In this document: piece after piece, positions 8,175 through 15,790 of the stretch | Position numbering within the stretch: position 1 is the first letter of the stretch | Layout: each line of letters opens with the position of its first letter | Assembly (NCBI RefSeq): GCF_015627105.1 | Contig: NZ_VTDM01000009.1 | Coordinates: 1 to 64,000 of the forward strand | Origin: Acinetobacter baretiae | GTDB taxonomy: Bacteria > Pseudomonadota > Gammaproteobacteria > Pseudomonadales > Moraxellaceae | Direction: 5' to 3' | DNA: 64,000 bases | Notes under the pieces: model-generated | Told to the model about the DNA's origin: nothing | What the model saw: only the letters and a program-made list of their open reading frames with translations | The model's database searches: none | Program-made: the position numbers and the translations under genes

Positions 8175-9095
8175 TTATATTTCTTTCATGATAATGCTTG
8201 GTGGGCAAGGGTAGTCCTGCTGAAATATTTCATATAAAAAAGACATCGTTGTTTTAATTCTACGAGTGTATCTTAAATCTTGGTGTACAGACATCCACAA
8301 AGTTCTAGATGTTTTCACTTGATTGTCTAATATTTTGATGAGCCCTAAGTTTTCTGCTTGTGCAAAATTAGGTAGCATAACAATTCCCATACCCGCAGCG
8401 GCAGCGTACATTTGAGATAACATACTTGTCGAGCAAAAGACAATGTGGGGTTGTGTAGTGGCTTCATCTAACCAACGTACAGTATCTAATTGTATTAAAT
8501 CATTAATGTATGAAACAAAACGATGTGTATTTAAATCTTGAATAGATTTCGGCTGTCCTTTTTCTGCTAAATAAGCTGGAGAAGCATATAAATACAGTGA
8601 AAATTCACCAATCGGTAAGGCATCAAGACCTCTTGCTTCAAGTGGGAAAAAACTTAAAAAAATATCTGCTTCACGCCTATTCACATGAATCATTGTTGAA
8701 GAAGTTACCAACTCAATTAGTAACGAAGGATGACGTGCTCTTAGTTTTGCAAATTGCCCTGCAAGATATAAGGTTGCAATTCCTTCCATAGATGCAACAC
8801 GTACTCTACCATGTGGTTCAGAAACAGTATGATTTACGCTTTCAAGCAAAGAAAGAGCTGCACGTTCCATGTCTTCAACATGTTGAAGTAGATTTTCACC
8901 TTGTGGTGTTAAATGAATACCTTGGTGATCTCTTTCAAGCAATGCGCTATTTAATTGATACTCTAAGTGAGTAATTCGTCGACTGACGGTTGAATCATCA
9001 ATAGATAATTGTTTTGCTGCTGAGGACAGTGTTTTACTACGTGCTACGGTCAGGAAAACCCGAAGGTCATTCCAATTTAAACGATTGAGATCCAT
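8175..9095 (-). CDS. LysR-family transcriptional regulator
   Basis: The 306-residue protein has an N-terminal winged HTH (LNWNDLRVFLTVARSK, then LSSAAKQLSIDDSTVSRRI near residues 24-42) and a C-terminal periplasmic-binding-protein-like effector domain. The ATG at 9095 has GAGG six bases upstream; a TTG four codons earlier coincides with that Shine-Dalgarno and is unlikely. It is convergent with the nitrilase (stops 27 bases apart) and divergent from the gene at 9275. Regulation of the nitrilase/symporter block is plausible but not shown by a divergent promoter, the usual LysR arrangement. Confidence 0.88.
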   Translation of the reverse strand: MDLNRLNWNDLRVFLTVARSKTLSSAAKQLSIDDSTVSRRITHLEYQLNSALLERDHQGIHLTPQGENLLQHVEDMERAALSLLESVNHTVSEPHGRVRVASMEGIATLYLAGQFAKLRARHPSLLIELVTSSTMIHVNRREADIFLSFFPLEARGLDALPIGEFSLYLYASPAYLAEKGQPKSIQDLNTHRFVSYINDLIQLDTVRWLDEATTQPHIVFCSTSMLSQMYAAAAGMGIVMLPNFAQAENLGLIKILDNQVKTSRTLWMSVHQDLRYTRRIKTTMSFLYEIFQQDYPCPPSIIMKEI

Positions 9096-9274
9096 AGGAG
9101 CCCTCAATAAAAATGTAGGAGCCTAAGCATAGTGTCAGTATGAATCAAATGTTGTCAAACACTTTAAATAGATCATGTTTATTTTACCGTATTATGTCAT
9201 TAAAATAAGATATATTGTGAACCTTTACGCCAATTGTAGCGTAAAGTGAAATTTATAAAGATATTGAGGTAAAA

Positions 9275-9856
9275 ATGAAAGGCACTATTTTAGACTTTTC
9301 AATACAGTCGGGGACAGGGGAAATTGCAGCAGAAGATGGTCATTGCTACGAATTTCAGGGGAAACAGTGGCGTGAAAAAACAATGCCTGAAAAAGGGATG
9401 CATGTTGATTTTTCTATTGAATCAACGATAGGGCAAGCGATTGACGTGTACTTGGTTCAGCGCGATGAACCCTCTTTTTTGTCTAAACATCATGCAGTAG
9501 AAGAAAATTACAATCTGATTGATTGGACTAAAAAATGTTTTCAAAATTATACGAATTTTAGAGGTCGAGCATGCCGTAAAGAGTTTTGGTTATTTTACTT
9601 GACCATTATGATTGTGAGTATATGTACTCAAACAATAGATGCAAAGGTGGATTCAAATGGTTTGTTTAATATATTGTGGAATATCATGACTTTAATTCCT
9701 CTACTTTCTGCAGGTGCGCGTCGACTACATGACACAGGGCGTTCGGGGTGGTGGCAACTGCTTATATTAACCCTTATTGGTATTATTCCGTTAATCATTT
9801 TCTTAGCATCTGAAACAAAACCAGAAAATAACAAATGGGGTGTTCCTGCAAAATAA
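9275..9856 (+). CDS. OB/cold-shock-like N-domain fused to DUF805 membrane domain
   Basis: This 193-residue protein has two parts. Residues 1-62 (MKGTILDFSIQ, GEIAAEDGHCYEF, KGMHVDFSI) look like a small cold-shock/OB-type beta barrel. Residues 80-190 are a DUF805 domain with hallmarks NFRGRACRKEFWLFY and GARRLHDTGRSGWW and several membrane helices. The same N-domain begins the convergent gene at 10313. Function is unknown. The N-domain could bind nucleic acid or a ligand at the membrane, which is inference from fold resemblance only. GAGG at about 9265 serves the ATG. Confidence 0.75.
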   Translation: MKGTILDFSIQSGTGEIAAEDGHCYEFQGKQWREKTMPEKGMHVDFSIESTIGQAIDVYLVQRDEPSFLSKHHAVEENYNLIDWTKKCFQNYTNFRGRACRKEFWLFYLTIMIVSICTQTIDAKVDSNGLFNILWNIMTLIPLLSAGARRLHDTGRSGWWQLLILTLIGIIPLIIFLASETKPENNKWGVPAK

Positions 9857-9864
9857 ATAAATCT

Positions 9865-9894
9865 TCCCATTACATGAAATAATCTGTAATGGGG
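9865..9894. terminator. Inverted repeat between two convergent genes
   Basis: CCCATTACA (9866-9874) and TGTAATGGG (9885-9893) are perfectly complementary around a ten-base loop, lying between the two convergent stop codons. There is no clear T-run on either strand. It may act as a weak bidirectional terminator or stabilise both transcript ends. Confidence 0.45.
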
Positions 9895-9896
9895 AG

Positions 9897-10313
9897 CTAT
9901 TCCCCATATTTGGCAGCAAATTTTTCATCAGATGTACATAGATAAATAATAAATTCAATAAAAGAGATCAAATAAGGAATAAATGTCCAACAAAAGATTA
10001 AATAAACAATACCCCAGCCAGTTTGACCTAAATAAAATTTATGTACACCAAATCCTCCTAAAAAAAAGGCCAATAAAGCAGCAATAAAGCGATTTTTATG
10101 GCCAAATTTTTGATAAACAAATATTTTCTCATTGGCAGTGGCATAAATATCTTGGGCTTGATTACGGTGTGCAGCAAAGTCAACACTCATGCCTTTGTGT
10201 GGCACTGAACGATCTTTCCAAGCATGTGAGGTAAACTCATAACGATTGCCATCTTCTGCTGCAATAATACCTTGGTTGCGTTGTAACGAAAAATCTAAGA
10301 TTGTACCTTTCAT
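9897..10313 (-). CDS. OB/cold-shock-like N-domain fused to TM2 domain
   Basis: Residues 1-60 of this 138-residue protein (MKGTILDFSLQ, GIIAAEDGNRYEF, KGMSVDF) are clearly homologous to the N-domain of the convergent neighbour at 9275. Residues 73-125 form a TM2 domain: two membrane helices with the GGFGVHKFYLGQTGWGI turn. TM2 proteins are widespread small membrane proteins of unclear role. The fusion of one soluble module to two unrelated membrane modules in adjacent genes suggests domain swapping after duplication. The gene follows hisA in the same direction but is separated from it by a strong terminator. Confidence 0.75.
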   Translation of the reverse strand: MKGTILDFSLQRNQGIIAAEDGNRYEFTSHAWKDRSVPHKGMSVDFAAHRNQAQDIYATANEKIFVYQKFGHKNRFIAALLAFFLGGFGVHKFYLGQTGWGIVYLIFCWTFIPYLISFIEFIIYLCTSDEKFAAKYGE

Positions 10314-10347
10314 TTTTTGCTCTTGAGATGAGGGTGAAGTGGCTGTA

Positions 10348-10390
10348 ACTCAATAAAAAAAGAGCATGAAGTGCTCTTTTTTTATTGAGT
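10348..10390 (-). terminator. Strong bidirectional terminator after hisA
   Basis: A perfect 19-bp inverted repeat (arms 10348-10366 and 10372-10390, loop TGAAG) has a GAGCA/TGCTC core and flanking A7/T7 runs. It ends hisA transcription and insulates the TM2 gene, whose ATG is at 10313. Confidence 0.93.
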
Positions 10391-10401
10391 GTTGTCTTAC
10401 G

Positions 10402-11124
10402 TTAAGCATCAAGCAATGCTTGAGCTTCAGCAAGTTGTAAAGTTCCTTCGTAAATAGCACGGCCTGTTATTGCACCCAAAATACCTGTTTGGCCTTTTAA
10501 GTGTTTGACATCATCTATGTTAGTGACACCACCTGATGCAATAATAGGTAAACCACAGTATTGTGCTAAAGCAACAGTTTGTTCAACATTTACGCCTTGC
10601 ATCATACCATCACGTGCAATGTCTGTATAAACAATGCTTGAAACCCCTGCATCTGCAAAACGTTTTGCTAAATCAGTGGCTTTTAAATCGAGTACATTGG
10701 CCCAACCATCGGTAGCAACGAAGCCCTCTTTGGCATCAATACCTACAATAATTTTACCTGCAAAAGCACGGCAAGCCTCTTCAACGAACTCAGGTTCTTT
10801 GGCTGCTTTTGTACCAATAATTACATAAGATACACCTGCATCGAGATAATGCTCAATGGTTTCGAGTGAACGTATGCCACCACCAATTTGTATTGGCAAT
10901 GTTGGATGAGCTTTTGCAATCGCTTCAACCACATTTTTATGAATTGGTGTTCCAGCAAATGCACCATTTAAGTCGACTAAATGTAAACGGCGAGCACCTT
11001 CATTAACCCAATGTGTTGCTGTTGCCACGGGGTCATCTGAAAATACAGTATCATCTTCCATACGACCTTGTTTGAGTCGAACGCATTTTCCATCTTTTAA
11101 GTCAATTGCTGGAATGATCAGCAT
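10402..11124 (-). CDS. hisA: Phosphoribosylformimino-5-aminoimidazole carboxamide ribotide isomerase HisA
   Basis: This 240-residue TIM barrel catalyses the ProFAR to PRFAR isomerisation, the fourth step of histidine synthesis, in the cytoplasm. The N terminus [20 protein letters not shown] carries the first catalytic Asp (D8). The second active-site block is IVGIDAKEG with [10 protein letters not shown], and the phosphate-binding segments IGGGIRS and IASGGV are present. Length is normal. It lies downstream of hisB-hisH with a DUF805 gene between them and ends at a strong terminator. hisF is not between hisA and the terminator, unlike the hisHAF order of many bacteria. Confidence 0.96.
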   Translation of the reverse strand: MLIIPAIDLKDGKCVRLKQGRMEDDTVFSDDPVATATHWVNEGARRLHLVDLNGAFAGTPIHKNVVEAIAKAHPTLPIQIGGGIRSLETIEHYLDAGVSYVIIGTKAAKEPEFVEEACRAFAGKIIVGIDAKEGFVATDGWANVLDLKATDLAKRFADAGVSSIVYTDIARDGMMQGVNVEQTVALAQYCGLPIIASGGVTNIDDVKHLKGQTGILGAITGRAIYEGTLQLAEAQALLDA

Positions 11125-11237
11125 AATTAAACACCTTTAACATCGCATCATAAAATGAAGCATGATAGTAACAAATTATTGAAATATCTCTAAAGTAAAT
11201 TGTGAGTGATCGTATAATTTACACTACAACACATTGT

Positions 11238-11843
11238 TTAAGAGGAACTGATCGCACTTGCATTAGGGGTAGATGCAGGTTTTTGTTCGATATATGTGTG
11301 ATGTTCAGAAATTTTTACTTCCGATACTGGCATAGAGTAAGCGTGAACAAATAACCAAATCGTGATTAAAAGACTCCATAAAGGTAGCAATAGCATGGGC
11401 CAACCAAGAATTTTTTCCCATGTTTGCGTTTTACGTACTGATCCATAGGTATTTTGATCATTTGTTCCTTTGGCATACATTAAATAAAATGTAAAAAAGA
11501 ATCCAACTACAGGTACAAAATTTAATAAAAAAATCCAACCCACTTTGTCTAAGTCATGCAAACGCTTAATTGACAATATGACATTCATGTACATGATTGC
11601 TAAAGTGATTAATCCAATCACGACTATACTCACTACAGCAAAAGTATTACTCGTATCAAATTGAGTGTGTGCAGGGTCAACTCCAAAGCTTAAAAGGTAA
11701 ACGACATAAATGGCGACTCCTATCATGACGGGTAAAAAAACCACCAAAAATAGCCATGCTGCATAAGACAGACGCCCCAATCTACCATCGGCACTGAAGA
11801 TAGACGGATTGGGGGTATTTTGCTGTTCAATTCTTTGAGTCAT
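11238..11843 (-). CDS. DUF805 family membrane protein
   Basis: The 201-residue protein has the DUF805 marks FSADGRLGRLSYAAWLF near residue 18 and KRLHDLDKVGW near 100. About four membrane helices precede a hydrophilic, Ser/Thr/Ala-rich tail. Unlike the gene at 9275, it lacks the OB-like N-domain. It lies between hisH and hisA on the same strand, 114 bases upstream of hisA. That position is probably incidental to histidine synthesis. Function is unknown. Confidence 0.75.
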   Translation of the reverse strand: MTQRIEQQNTPNPSIFSADGRLGRLSYAAWLFLVVFLPVMIGVAIYVVYLLSFGVDPAHTQFDTSNTFAVVSIVVIGLITLAIMYMNVILSIKRLHDLDKVGWIFLLNFVPVVGFFFTFYLMYAKGTNDQNTYGSVRKTQTWEKILGWPMLLLPLWSLLITIWLFVHAYSMPVSEVKISEHHTYIEQKPASTPNASAISSS

Positions 11844-12209
11844 TATTGTTCTCTATTTTGAATGTGATTTAATTCAATAAAAAAATGATCTATGATAATT
11901 GCTTATCTATTATAGGTCAGATGGTGCTTGGTTCAATAATTTTTAGTCAAAATAAAATGCGGAATACTTCTTAATAGCTTACGTAAAAGAAGAGAATAAA
12001 CCAAGATGTTGTATAAATGATCATACAAAAAATGATACTTAAAACGACAATTGATCGCAAAGCATCTTTGATGGAGTGGCTGAGTGTGCAAAAAATAAGA
12101 CATTCATCGTAATGAAATGATGGTTGAGTAGGTCATGATGATGGGTATATGTCGATGAGAAGAGATAAATTTGCAGCAGGGCAAATTTATCTCTATAAGC
12201 ATATATTTG
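11844..12209. other. Intergenic region with a perfect hairpin beyond hisH
   Basis: About 366 bases hold no convincing gene. At 12161-12194, AGAGATAAATTTGC and GCAAATTTATCTCT form a perfect 14-bp stem with a six-base loop, just beyond the hisH stop on the minus strand. It probably acts as the hisH terminator although the T-run is poor. The rest is AT-rich and presumably carries the promoter of the DUF805 gene. Confidence 0.55.
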
Positions 12210-12827
12210 TTATATATTCCACTCAACAAAATTTTTCAATAATTGCAAACCTGCGGTATGGCTTTTTTCAGGATGAAATTGTGTTGCAAACAAATTTTCT
12301 TTATGAATTGCAGCGCAAAAGTCCACACCATACTGACAACGGGCAGCAACAAGTGCTTGATCGACAGGTTCAACATAAAAGCTATGCACAAAGTAAAAAC
12401 GAGTATCTTGTGCAATGTTATTCCACATAGGGTGTGTAGGATCAACTTGCTGCACTTGATTCCAACCCATATGTGGTACTTTAAGGTTAGGTTGTTCAGG
12501 AAATTGTTTGACTGTACCTTCAAAAATACCCAAAGCTGTACTGCCGCCATTTTCTTCTGATCGATTCATTAAGGCTTGCATACCTACACAAATCGCTAAA
12601 ACAGGTTTGTTTAACGCAGCGTGTTTGATTACATCATCAATACCGGCATCTTGCATCCCTTGAATGCAATCACGCATTGCTCCGACACCCGGAAAGACTA
12701 TTTTATCTGCACGTGCAACTATTTTTGGATCATTTGTGACATCAACACGTGCACCCACATATTCAAGTGCTTTTGCAGCCGAATGCAAGTTGCCCATGCC
12801 ATAGTCAAGTAGCGCAATACGAGTCAT
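12210..12827 (-). CDS. hisH: Imidazole glycerol phosphate synthase, glutaminase subunit HisH
   Basis: This 205-residue class I glutamine amidotransferase supplies ammonia to HisF for the synthesis of IGP and AICAR. The triad is visible: Cys80 in LAICVGMQ, His185 and Glu187 in TQFHPEKS. The oxyanion loop PGVGA is near residue 46. The ATG overlaps the hisB stop by one base (TAATG), so the two genes are translationally coupled. HisF must be encoded elsewhere. Length is normal for the family. Confidence 0.96.
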   Translation of the reverse strand: MTRIALLDYGMGNLHSAAKALEYVGARVDVTNDPKIVARADKIVFPGVGAMRDCIQGMQDAGIDDVIKHAALNKPVLAICVGMQALMNRSEENGGSTALGIFEGTVKQFPEQPNLKVPHMGWNQVQQVDPTHPMWNNIAQDTRFYFVHSFYVEPVDQALVAARCQYGVDFCAAIHKENLFATQFHPEKSHTAGLQLLKNFVEWNI

Positions 12828-13420
12828 TATAAACTTCCTTTAGTTGATGCAATAGTACCCGCTGCACGAGGGTCTTGTTCACATGCCATACGTAGTGCAC
12901 GTGCGAAAGCTTTAAAGGTACTTTCAATTTGATGATGACTGTTTTTACCTTTAAGATTGTCGATATGTAATGTCATCAAAGCATGATTTACAAACCCTTG
13001 AAAGAATTCTGAAAACAAGTCAACGTCAAATGTGCCGATACGTGCACGAGTAAAAGGAATGTCCATAAACAGTCCAGGACGGCCAGAAATATCTACAACA
13101 ACGCGAGAAAGTGATTCATCAAGCGGTGCATAAAAATGACCGTAACGGCGAATACCTTTTTTGTCACCTAGTGCTTGGGCAAAAGCTTGACCTAGGGTAA
13201 TCCCACAGTCTTCAACCGTGTGATGATCATCAATGTCTAAGTCGCCATCACAATGAATATCGATATCGAACAGACCATGGCGTTTAATTTGATCGATCAT
13301 ATGATCTAAAAATGGAACACCGGTATTGAGTGTGCCTTGACCTGTACCATCGAGATTGACACGCACTTTAATTTTAGTTTCGTTGGTGTTTCTCACTACT
13401 TCACTGATACGTTGTGTCAT
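12827..13420 (-). CDS. hisB: Imidazoleglycerol-phosphate dehydratase HisB (monofunctional)
   Basis: The 197-residue enzyme dehydrates imidazole glycerol phosphate to imidazole acetol phosphate. It has the duplicated metal-binding motifs of the family: [11 protein letters not shown] near residue 70 and SHHQIEST near 165. It is the short monofunctional form and lacks the N-terminal histidinol-phosphatase found in enterobacterial HisB, so a separate phosphatase is expected. The ATG at 13420 has GAGG nine bases upstream; an in-frame TTG upstream overlaps that site. It overlaps hisH by one base. Confidence 0.95.
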   Translation of the reverse strand: MTQRISEVVRNTNETKIKVRVNLDGTGQGTLNTGVPFLDHMIDQIKRHGLFDIDIHCDGDLDIDDHHTVEDCGITLGQAFAQALGDKKGIRRYGHFYAPLDESLSRVVVDISGRPGLFMDIPFTRARIGTFDVDLFSEFFQGFVNHALMTLHIDNLKGKNSHHQIESTFKAFARALRMACEQDPRAAGTIASTKGSL

Positions 13421-13656
13421 AAACACATTCCTCAAAATGGCTAATTCTAAATAAAAATGGCTGTTTCATCTTGCTATACTAGATGGCTAGGCAGGCTTAA
13501 TCAATGCCCAAACGATTATATCATGTTGCCTATATTTACAAAGTATATTGAATGAATTAGACCATTTGAATCTTGGTTGTATGTTATAAAATAAAGCATT
13601 TAGTCTGAATAGAAGTACTTTTATAAGAAAAAAATTATATTTTTGAGATTTAATGC

Positions 13657-13685
13657 TTGACGAAATAATTTGAAACGTGTTTAAT
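13657..13685 (+). promoter_or_regulatory. Sigma-70 promoter of the first tRNA-Phe gene
   Basis: A -35 TTGACG (13657-13662) and -10 TTTAAT (13680-13685) are separated by 17 bases. They are followed by an ACGCTC discriminator. The predicted start is about six bases before the tRNA. The preceding 236 bases contain no supported gene. Confidence 0.75.
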
Positions 13686-13697
13686 ACGCTCCACATT

Positions 13698-13773
13698 GGC
13701 GTGATAGCTCAGTCGGTAGAGCAACGGATTGAAAATCCGTGTGTCCCCAGTTCGATCCTGGGTCTCGCCACCA
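13698..13773 (+). tRNA. tRNA-Phe (GAA)
   Basis: This is a 76-base cloverleaf with encoded CCA. The anticodon loop is TTGAAAA with anticodon GAA, the T-loop TTCGATC and the D-loop AGTCGGTAGA. The acceptor stem GGCGTGA / TCTCGCC has a T-T mismatch at 5:68. It is identical to the copy at 13899. Confidence 0.97.
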
Positions 13774-13790
13774 TAAATTTGTGTTTTTAT

Positions 13791-13818
13791 ATCTCTGATC
13801 TCATCAGAGATTTTTTTT
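13791..13818 (+). terminator. Terminator after the first tRNA-Phe
   Basis: ATCTCTGAT / ATCAGAGAT forms a 9-bp stem with loop CTC, followed by eight T. It indicates that the two tRNA-Phe genes are separate transcription units. Confidence 0.9.
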
Positions 13819-13860
13819 GCCTAAACATTGCTCAATCATTTGAAAGATTAAAGTTTTTTA

Positions 13861-13890
13861 TTGACTCAATGGCATAATTCAGGCTTAATA
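13861..13890 (+). promoter_or_regulatory. Promoter of the second tRNA-Phe gene
   Basis: TTGACT (13861-13866) and TTAATA (13885-13890) are spaced by 18 bases, nine bases before the tRNA. It lacks the GC-rich discriminator of the first copy. Confidence 0.6.
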
Positions 13891-13898
13891 TACCCATT

Positions 13899-13974
13899 GG
13901 CGTGATAGCTCAGTCGGTAGAGCAACGGATTGAAAATCCGTGTGTCCCCAGTTCGATCCTGGGTCTCGCCACCA
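13899..13974 (+). tRNA. tRNA-Phe (GAA), second identical copy
   Basis: This 76-base sequence is identical to the gene at 13698, including encoded CCA and the 5:68 T-T mismatch. It has its own promoter and terminator. Confidence 0.97.
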
Positions 13975-13980
13975 TATTCA

Positions 13981-14014
13981 AAAACCCCTATTACGTGTTA
14001 ATAGGGGTTTTTTA
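13981..14014 (+). terminator. Terminator after the second tRNA-Phe
   Basis: AAAAACCCCTATTA pairs with TAATAGGGGTTTTT around a short loop, followed by further T. It insulates the tRNA from mntH. Confidence 0.9.
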
Positions 14015-14149
14015 ATGCGTATTAAAGAATAAAATGTATATAATCTATTCATCGATGATGGGCTGAAAAATATTTGCTCAATCGTATTTCACGATATAAA
14101 CAATTGATATTTAAAATGAAGACATCATTAATTTTAGATTCCCACTTGA

Positions 14150-14168
14150 TTAAATGATAATCATTTTC
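14150..14168. promoter_or_regulatory. Fur-like box upstream of mntH
   Basis: By hand alignment, 15 of 19 positions match the Fur consensus GATAATGATAATCATTATC, with a perfect GATAATCATT core. It lies 39 bases before the mntH ATG, where bound repressor would block transcription. Confidence 0.7.
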
Positions 14169-14206
14169 ATATACTAAATCCTACCTAAAAGGCATTCGGT
14201 TTATCT

Positions 14207-15556
14207 ATGAAATATAAAAGCAATATTAGCCTACAAGAAGTCAATAACACGGTACCTATTCCTAAAAATGCATCTTTTTTACGTAAATTGTTTGCTTTTT
14301 CTGGTCCTGGTGCATTGGTTGCTGTTGGATATATGGACCCAGGAAATTGGATTACGTCTATTCAGGGTGGGGCATTGTATGGCTACTTGTTGCTGAGTGT
14401 GATTTTATTATCTAGTTTAATTGCGATGTTATTACAAGCCATGTGCAGTAAATTGGGTATTGTTACAGGTATGGATCTTGCACAAGCCACCAAGGTTATT
14501 GCAGGAAAAAAATGGTCTGTTGTGTTATGGATTGTGGCAGAACTTGCCATTATGGCCACAGACATTGCAGAAGTGATTGGCACAGCGATTGCCTTAAATT
14601 TGTTGTTTGGTTTACCACTGATGCTAGGGGTGTTGATTACCTTATTGGATGTGTTTTTACTGTTATTCTTTTTGTCTTTAGGCATTAGAAAAATAGAAGC
14701 TTTTGTTTTTACATTAATTTTAACGGTATTTGTCATCTTTGCATATGAAGTTATGTTGGCTTCTCCACATTTGGGTGATGTGGTACGTGGGTTTATTCCC
14801 CAAAAAGAAATTTTTACCGCCCATCTTTCAGGGCAAGATTCAGCATTATTAATTGCCTTGGGTATCGTGGGTGCAACGGTCATGCCACACAATTTATATT
14901 TACACTCATCGCTGGTTCAATCTAGAAAGTATGAACGTTCAGTCAAGGGCATGAAAGATGCCATTAAGTTTTCTATTTTTGACTCAAATTTACAGCTTAG
15001 TTTTTCTTTTATTATTAATTGTTTGCTCTTGGTTTTGGGTGCGGCATTATTTTTTGGCCATGACCCAGAGCAATTTGGCCGCTTTTCACAACTGTATCAT
15101 GCTTTAGAAAATCCAAATATAGTGGGGCATATCGCAAGTGGTTTGTTGGCCACCTTATTTGCCGTTGCATTATTGGCTTCAGGACAAAACTCAACCATTA
15201 CGGGGACTTTAACTGGTCAAATTGTGATGGAAGGTTTTGTAACGTTAAAAGTGCCTGCATGGCTACGTCGTTTTATTACACGTGGTTTAGCCACGCTACC
15301 TATTTTGACTGCAATTTACTTTTGGGGTGATCGTGAAGATGTTGTCGAAGGTTTATTGATTTATTCACAAGTCTTTTTAAGCTTAGCTTTGCCTGTATCT
15401 ATGATTCCATTAATTTGGATCACATCAAATAAAAAATGGATGGGTGAGTTTGTAAATTCAAAATTAACGATCACTATTGGTGTTATCGCTACGGTGTTGT
15501 TGATTGCATTGAATCTGCAATTAATTATAGAAACAGCCAGTAAGTTTTTGAGTTAA
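14207..15556 (+). CDS. mntH: Nramp-family divalent metal transporter MntH
   Basis: This 449-residue inner-membrane proton-coupled importer of Mn2+ (also Fe2+) has the two Nramp signatures. DPGNW (helix 1) is near residue 45 and MPHNLYLHSS (helix 6) near 226, including the metal-binding Asp, Asn and Met. About eleven helices can be followed. The protein is slightly longer than E. coli MntH because of a hydrophilic N-terminal extension. The Fur-like box upstream suggests iron-responsive repression. It is a single-gene unit flanked by tRNA-Phe and a convergent gene. Confidence 0.93.
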   Translation: MKYKSNISLQEVNNTVPIPKNASFLRKLFAFSGPGALVAVGYMDPGNWITSIQGGALYGYLLLSVILLSSLIAMLLQAMCSKLGIVTGMDLAQATKVIAGKKWSVVLWIVAELAIMATDIAEVIGTAIALNLLFGLPLMLGVLITLLDVFLLLFFLSLGIRKIEAFVFTLILTVFVIFAYEVMLASPHLGDVVRGFIPQKEIFTAHLSGQDSALLIALGIVGATVMPHNLYLHSSLVQSRKYERSVKGMKDAIKFSIFDSNLQLSFSFIINCLLLVLGAALFFGHDPEQFGRFSQLYHALENPNIVGHIASGLLATLFAVALLASGQNSTITGTLTGQIVMEGFVTLKVPAWLRRFITRGLATLPILTAIYFWGDREDVVEGLLIYSQVFLSLALPVSMIPLIWITSNKKWMGEFVNSKLTITIGVIATVLLIALNLQLIIETASKFLS

Positions 15557-15753
15557 TTCTGAAAAATAAGATGAGAAAATGAATTGAAGTGGTTAAACAA
15601 TATATGTAAAAACAAGTAACTAGATGCATTTAGTATGTATTTAGAATCATTGTGCAATCGAGTAAAAGACGTTTGTGTTTTGTTGCAAGTATGATGATTG
15701 AAACAGTGGTTTAGCCCAATCAATGGGAATGATCTGTAATAAAGTCTGATGTA

Positions 15754-15779
15754 TGCGATAAGGTGTAAACCTTACCGCA
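15754..15779 (-). terminator. Hairpin beyond the CoA-transferase gene
   Basis: On the minus strand GCGGTAAGGT pairs with ACCTTATCGC with one G-T wobble. It lies a few bases beyond the stop at 15791. The T-run is weak, so it is a possible terminator only. The rest of 15557-15753 is empty. Confidence 0.4.
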
Positions 15780-15790
15780 TAGATGCGTGT

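Noticed and set aside
12149..12560. Open frames on the plus strand opposite hisH
   Set aside because: hisH has a complete catalytic triad and is coupled to hisB, and the opposite frames have no start signals or family.
13487..13696. Minus-strand frame upstream of tRNA-Phe
   Set aside because: It covers the tRNA promoter and has low-complexity AT-rich coding with no family resemblance.
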